Shown here piece after piece: positions 5,744-7,515 of a stretch of DNA of 7,515 nucleotides. The stretch spans positions 1 through 7,515 of the forward strand of contig DALN01000126.1 of assembly GCA_002499455.1 (NCBI GenBank), read 5' to 3'. Origin of the DNA: Methanoculleus sp. UBA77 (GTDB lineage Archaea > Halobacteriota > Methanomicrobia > Methanomicrobiales > Methanoculleaceae). Made by a program: the position numbers and the translations under genes. The notes beneath the pieces are model-generated. The model had not been told where the DNA came from. It did no database searches and worked only from the letters and a program-made list of their open reading frames with translations. Within the stretch, counting starts at the first letter, position 1, and every line of letters starts with the position of its first letter.

Positions 5744-6766
5744 ATGAACCTCGTCATGGTCGTGCACGGCCCGGAGGCCTTCGATGCCGGGGACGTGGAG
5801 CGTCTGATCCGCCTCCTCTCCCCCCGGCGGGTGCTCGTCGCGGGGGTGATGGCCCGGACCGCGGCCGAGGAGTCCGGCCTCCCGGTGACCTGCACGGACG
5901 AGCGGCCGAGCGTGGTCCTCGGCGCCCTCGCGGATCAGGCATGCCTCGTCAACCGGGGGAAGACCCCGGAGTCGGGCAGGATCTTCGGTGAGATTGTCGC
6001 GGGCCGGCTCTCCAGGGGGCTCGTCCACGTCGAGTGCTCGAGCGGGACCGTCTACTGCTGGAATGGCGGCGACGAGAGCCTTGCCCGCGAGATCGCGGAC
6101 CTGACCGGCTATGTCCTCGTCCACACGGAGAGCACCCGCACCCGCCGGGAGGGCGTCCGGGAGATCCGCGGGTGCATCCCGGGCGAGGCGGTCTTCGTGA
6201 ACGGGATCGTCGTCGGGACGGCGACGGAAGAGACGGTCGTCCTCGCGAGCGAGGGCGGATGCCTCCGGGCCGTCTCCGGCCTCGACCCAAAGCTCCACGG
6301 GTTTGAGAAACTCCTCCGGGCAGGCCTCCCGGAGATCACGGCGGCCTGGTGCAAGAGCGGGCCGGTGCGAACGGTTCCTCCACGGCAGGGAAGGCGGGCT
6401 CCCCGCGGCGGCAGGGTCGCGGTCATCGACCACTGCGGCCACACCCTCTATCATGAACTCGGGGACGGGGTCTGCGGTGTCCTCGCCGTCGGGGACGACA
6501 CCACCGCCGTCTGCGGCCACATCTGCTCCCATGCCGGGATCCCCGTCTTCGGGGTGGTCGACGGGGACGCCGACACCATCGTGGCGCCCGGGTTCGCGCC
6601 GGGCTCGGTCGTCGTCGAGGTCATCGACGGCCGGGACGACGATATCGGCAGGGAGGTTGCGGCGACGAGGGATCTTTTAGCCGGGAGCTGGGAGGAGTGG
6701 ATCGAGGAGACCCTCCGGGCCCTCGGAGATAGGGTGCGGGTCGTCCTCGACCTTCGCGGAGGATAG
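5744..6766 (+). CDS. DUF2117 family protein of methanogens, function unknown
   Basis: The 340-residue protein opens MNLVMVVHGPEAFDAGDVERL; the VVHGPE and D-x-G elements recall DUF2117, a family I know from methanogens, with no assigned function. The middle holds alternating strands and small Gly-rich turns, for example IRGCIPGEAVFVNGIVVG. The C-terminal domain (about 225-300) is rich in possible metal ligands: His230, Cys231, His233, His237, Cys244, Cys257, His259, Cys261 and His263. These are followed by GIPVFGVVDGDAD with Asp273, Asp275 and Asp277. The DxD at the end of a hydrophobic strand resembles a Toprim or other metal-dependent phosphate-handling site, but this is only a motif impression. 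No membrane segment is seen. The start has only GAGG 15 nt upstream, a weak site. The gene ends 2 bp before nreA, so the two are almost surely co-expressed. Confidence 0.8.
   Translation: MNLVMVVHGPEAFDAGDVERLIRLLSPRRVLVAGVMARTAAEESGLPVTCTDERPSVVLGALADQACLVNRGKTPESGRIFGEIVAGRLSRGLVHVECSSGTVYCWNGGDESLAREIADLTGYVLVHTESTRTRREGVREIRGCIPGEAVFVNGIVVGTATEETVVLASEGGCLRAVSGLDPKLHGFEKLLRAGLPEITAAWCKSGPVRTVPPRQGRRAPRGGRVAVIDHCGHTLYHELGDGVCGVLAVGDDTTAVCGHICSHAGIPVFGVVDGDADTIVAPGFAPGSVVVEVIDGRDDDIGREVAATRDLLAGSWEEWIEETLRALGDRVRVVLDLRGG
6758..6763 (+). promoter_or_regulatory. Ribosome binding site for nreA
   Basis: GGAGGA lies 5 nt before the nreA ATG and inside the last codons of the DUF2117 gene, so nreA has its own strong initiation signal despite the 2-bp gap. 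Confidence 0.7.
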
Positions 6767-6768
6767 AG

Positions 6769-7515
6769 ATGCAGTGCGCCGAGTGCAAGGGGAGGGGGTT
6801 CTGCGGGCTTGAGCGCTGCCCGATCATGAGCAGGTTCTACGCGAGGCTCCCGGTGCGGCCGAGCGACCACTACCAGGGAGCGGCACCGTCGGTCTTTGTC
6901 GGGAGCTACGGCTACCCGAAGGTCGCGGGGGGGCCGCTGATGATCGACGACGCCGACAACCCGCCGGACTGGGTCAGCCGGGGGCTCGGCATCGAGGATA
7001 TCGTGGGGCTCCGGGCCCGGACGATCCGCGGGGCCGGGGAGGCGAAGGACCTCTCCGGGAGCATCCAGGAGATCGCGCTCTCGAGCAAGCCCCTCGACGT
7101 CGAGGTCCGCTTTGTGAAGCCGGTCGCCTTCGACCTCCGGTTCGACGGGACGATCGCCCCGGTCGGGCTCACCGGCGCCATCCGGGATATGGACGTCCTC
7201 GGCAACGCCCGGGTTGAACGGGCGGTCGACCGCGCGACCTCCGACACCGATCTCGGCGCGACGGACGCCTGCGAGATCCTCAACGCCTCCGGCATCGACG
7301 TCTACCGGATCACCCAGCTCATGACCGCCGGGCTGCTCGGAAAGAAGCGGCGTGTCGTCCCCACCCGGTGGGCGATCACGGCGGTCGACGACACGGTCTC
7401 GACGCGGTTGAAAAAGAAGATCGCGCGCTACCCCCCGCTTTCCGGGATAGAGGTCTTCTCCGCCGCGCTCTACGGAAACCATATCGTCTGTATCCTCGTC
7501 CCCGGCGACTGGAAG
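6769..7515 (+). CDS. nreA: DNA repair protein NreA, N-terminal part
   Basis: The first 249 residues are present; the rest lies beyond the right edge. The N-terminus is the zinc-finger start of the archaeal Nre family (COG1602; DUF650 then DUF651): C3-x2-C6-x5-C12-x4-C17 in MQCAECKGRGFCGLERCP. Family-typical stretches follow: PSVFVGSYGYPKV, a DLSGSIQEIALSSKPLDVEVRF block, and the later TRWAITAVDDTVS. NreA proteins act in archaeal DNA damage repair, notably tolerance to mitomycin C, and bind PCNA through a C-terminal PIP box, which is not visible here. Full family length is about 400 residues, so roughly 150 are missing. ATG with GGAGGA 5 nt ahead fixes the start. Confidence 0.93.
   Translation, partial: MQCAECKGRGFCGLERCPIMSRFYARLPVRPSDHYQGAAPSVFVGSYGYPKVAGGPLMIDDADNPPDWVSRGLGIEDIVGLRARTIRGAGEAKDLSGSIQEIALSSKPLDVEVRFVKPVAFDLRFDGTIAPVGLTGAIRDMDVLGNARVERAVDRATSDTDLGATDACEILNASGIDVYRITQLMTAGLLGKKRRVVPTRWAITAVDDTVSTRLKKKIARYPPLSGIEVFSAALYGNHIVCILVPGDWK

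Noticed and set aside
5675..6532. A 285-codon minus-strand frame opposite DUF2117
   Set aside because: DUF2117 on the plus strand has recognisable family motifs and operon context; the opposite frame has none.
6451..7482. A 343-codon minus-strand frame opposite the end of DUF2117 and nreA
   Set aside because: It spans two well-supported plus-strand genes and has the low-complexity composition of a GC-rich shadow.

Overview
The window is GC-rich DNA with a strong preference for codons ending in C or G (CTC, GTC, ATC, CGG). The gene content points to a methanogenic archaeon, most likely of the Methanomicrobiales (Methanoculleus-like). It carries an archaeal NreA-type DNA repair protein, a DUF2117 protein (a family I know from methanogens), an archaeal-type PPC/DUF296 protein, GGAG/GAGGTG ribosome binding sites and TATA-like promoter elements. 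The species call is inference; no rRNA or tRNA is present to settle it.

Left part (1-1913, minus strand). An acyltransferase-3 family membrane protein is followed downstream by the 5' part of a reading frame with five thrombospondin type 3-like calcium-binding repeats. That second frame runs off the left edge. It has no ATG or GTG near its 5' end, so it is either a remnant or uses an unusual start. Its last visible segment resembles the hydrophobic pre-toxin linkers of polymorphic toxin-like surface proteins.

Middle (1914-4344, plus strand). A 134-bp divergent promoter region holds a perfect 8-bp inverted repeat around a TATA-like core. It drives the acyltransferase leftward and a PPC/DUF296 protein rightward. 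The PPC gene overlaps by ATGA with a YgiQ-family radical SAM protein, so the two are probably translationally coupled.

Right of that (4295-4857, minus strand). Convergent to ygiQ are a small HNH-like zinc protein and, behind it, a small hydrophobic ORF whose 3' end overlaps the end of ygiQ.

Right end (5019-7515, plus strand). Three closely spaced genes form a probable operon: an AIM24/TIGR00266 protein, a DUF2117 protein and the N-terminal 249 residues of NreA, which is cut by the right edge. DUF2117 and nreA are only 2 bp apart. DUF2117 is the least understood gene here; it carries a dense Cys/His cluster and a DxDxD motif.

No tRNA, rRNA, CRISPR array, insertion sequence or convincing terminator was seen. 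The most open questions are the broken repeat protein at the left edge and the DUF2117-NreA pairing.
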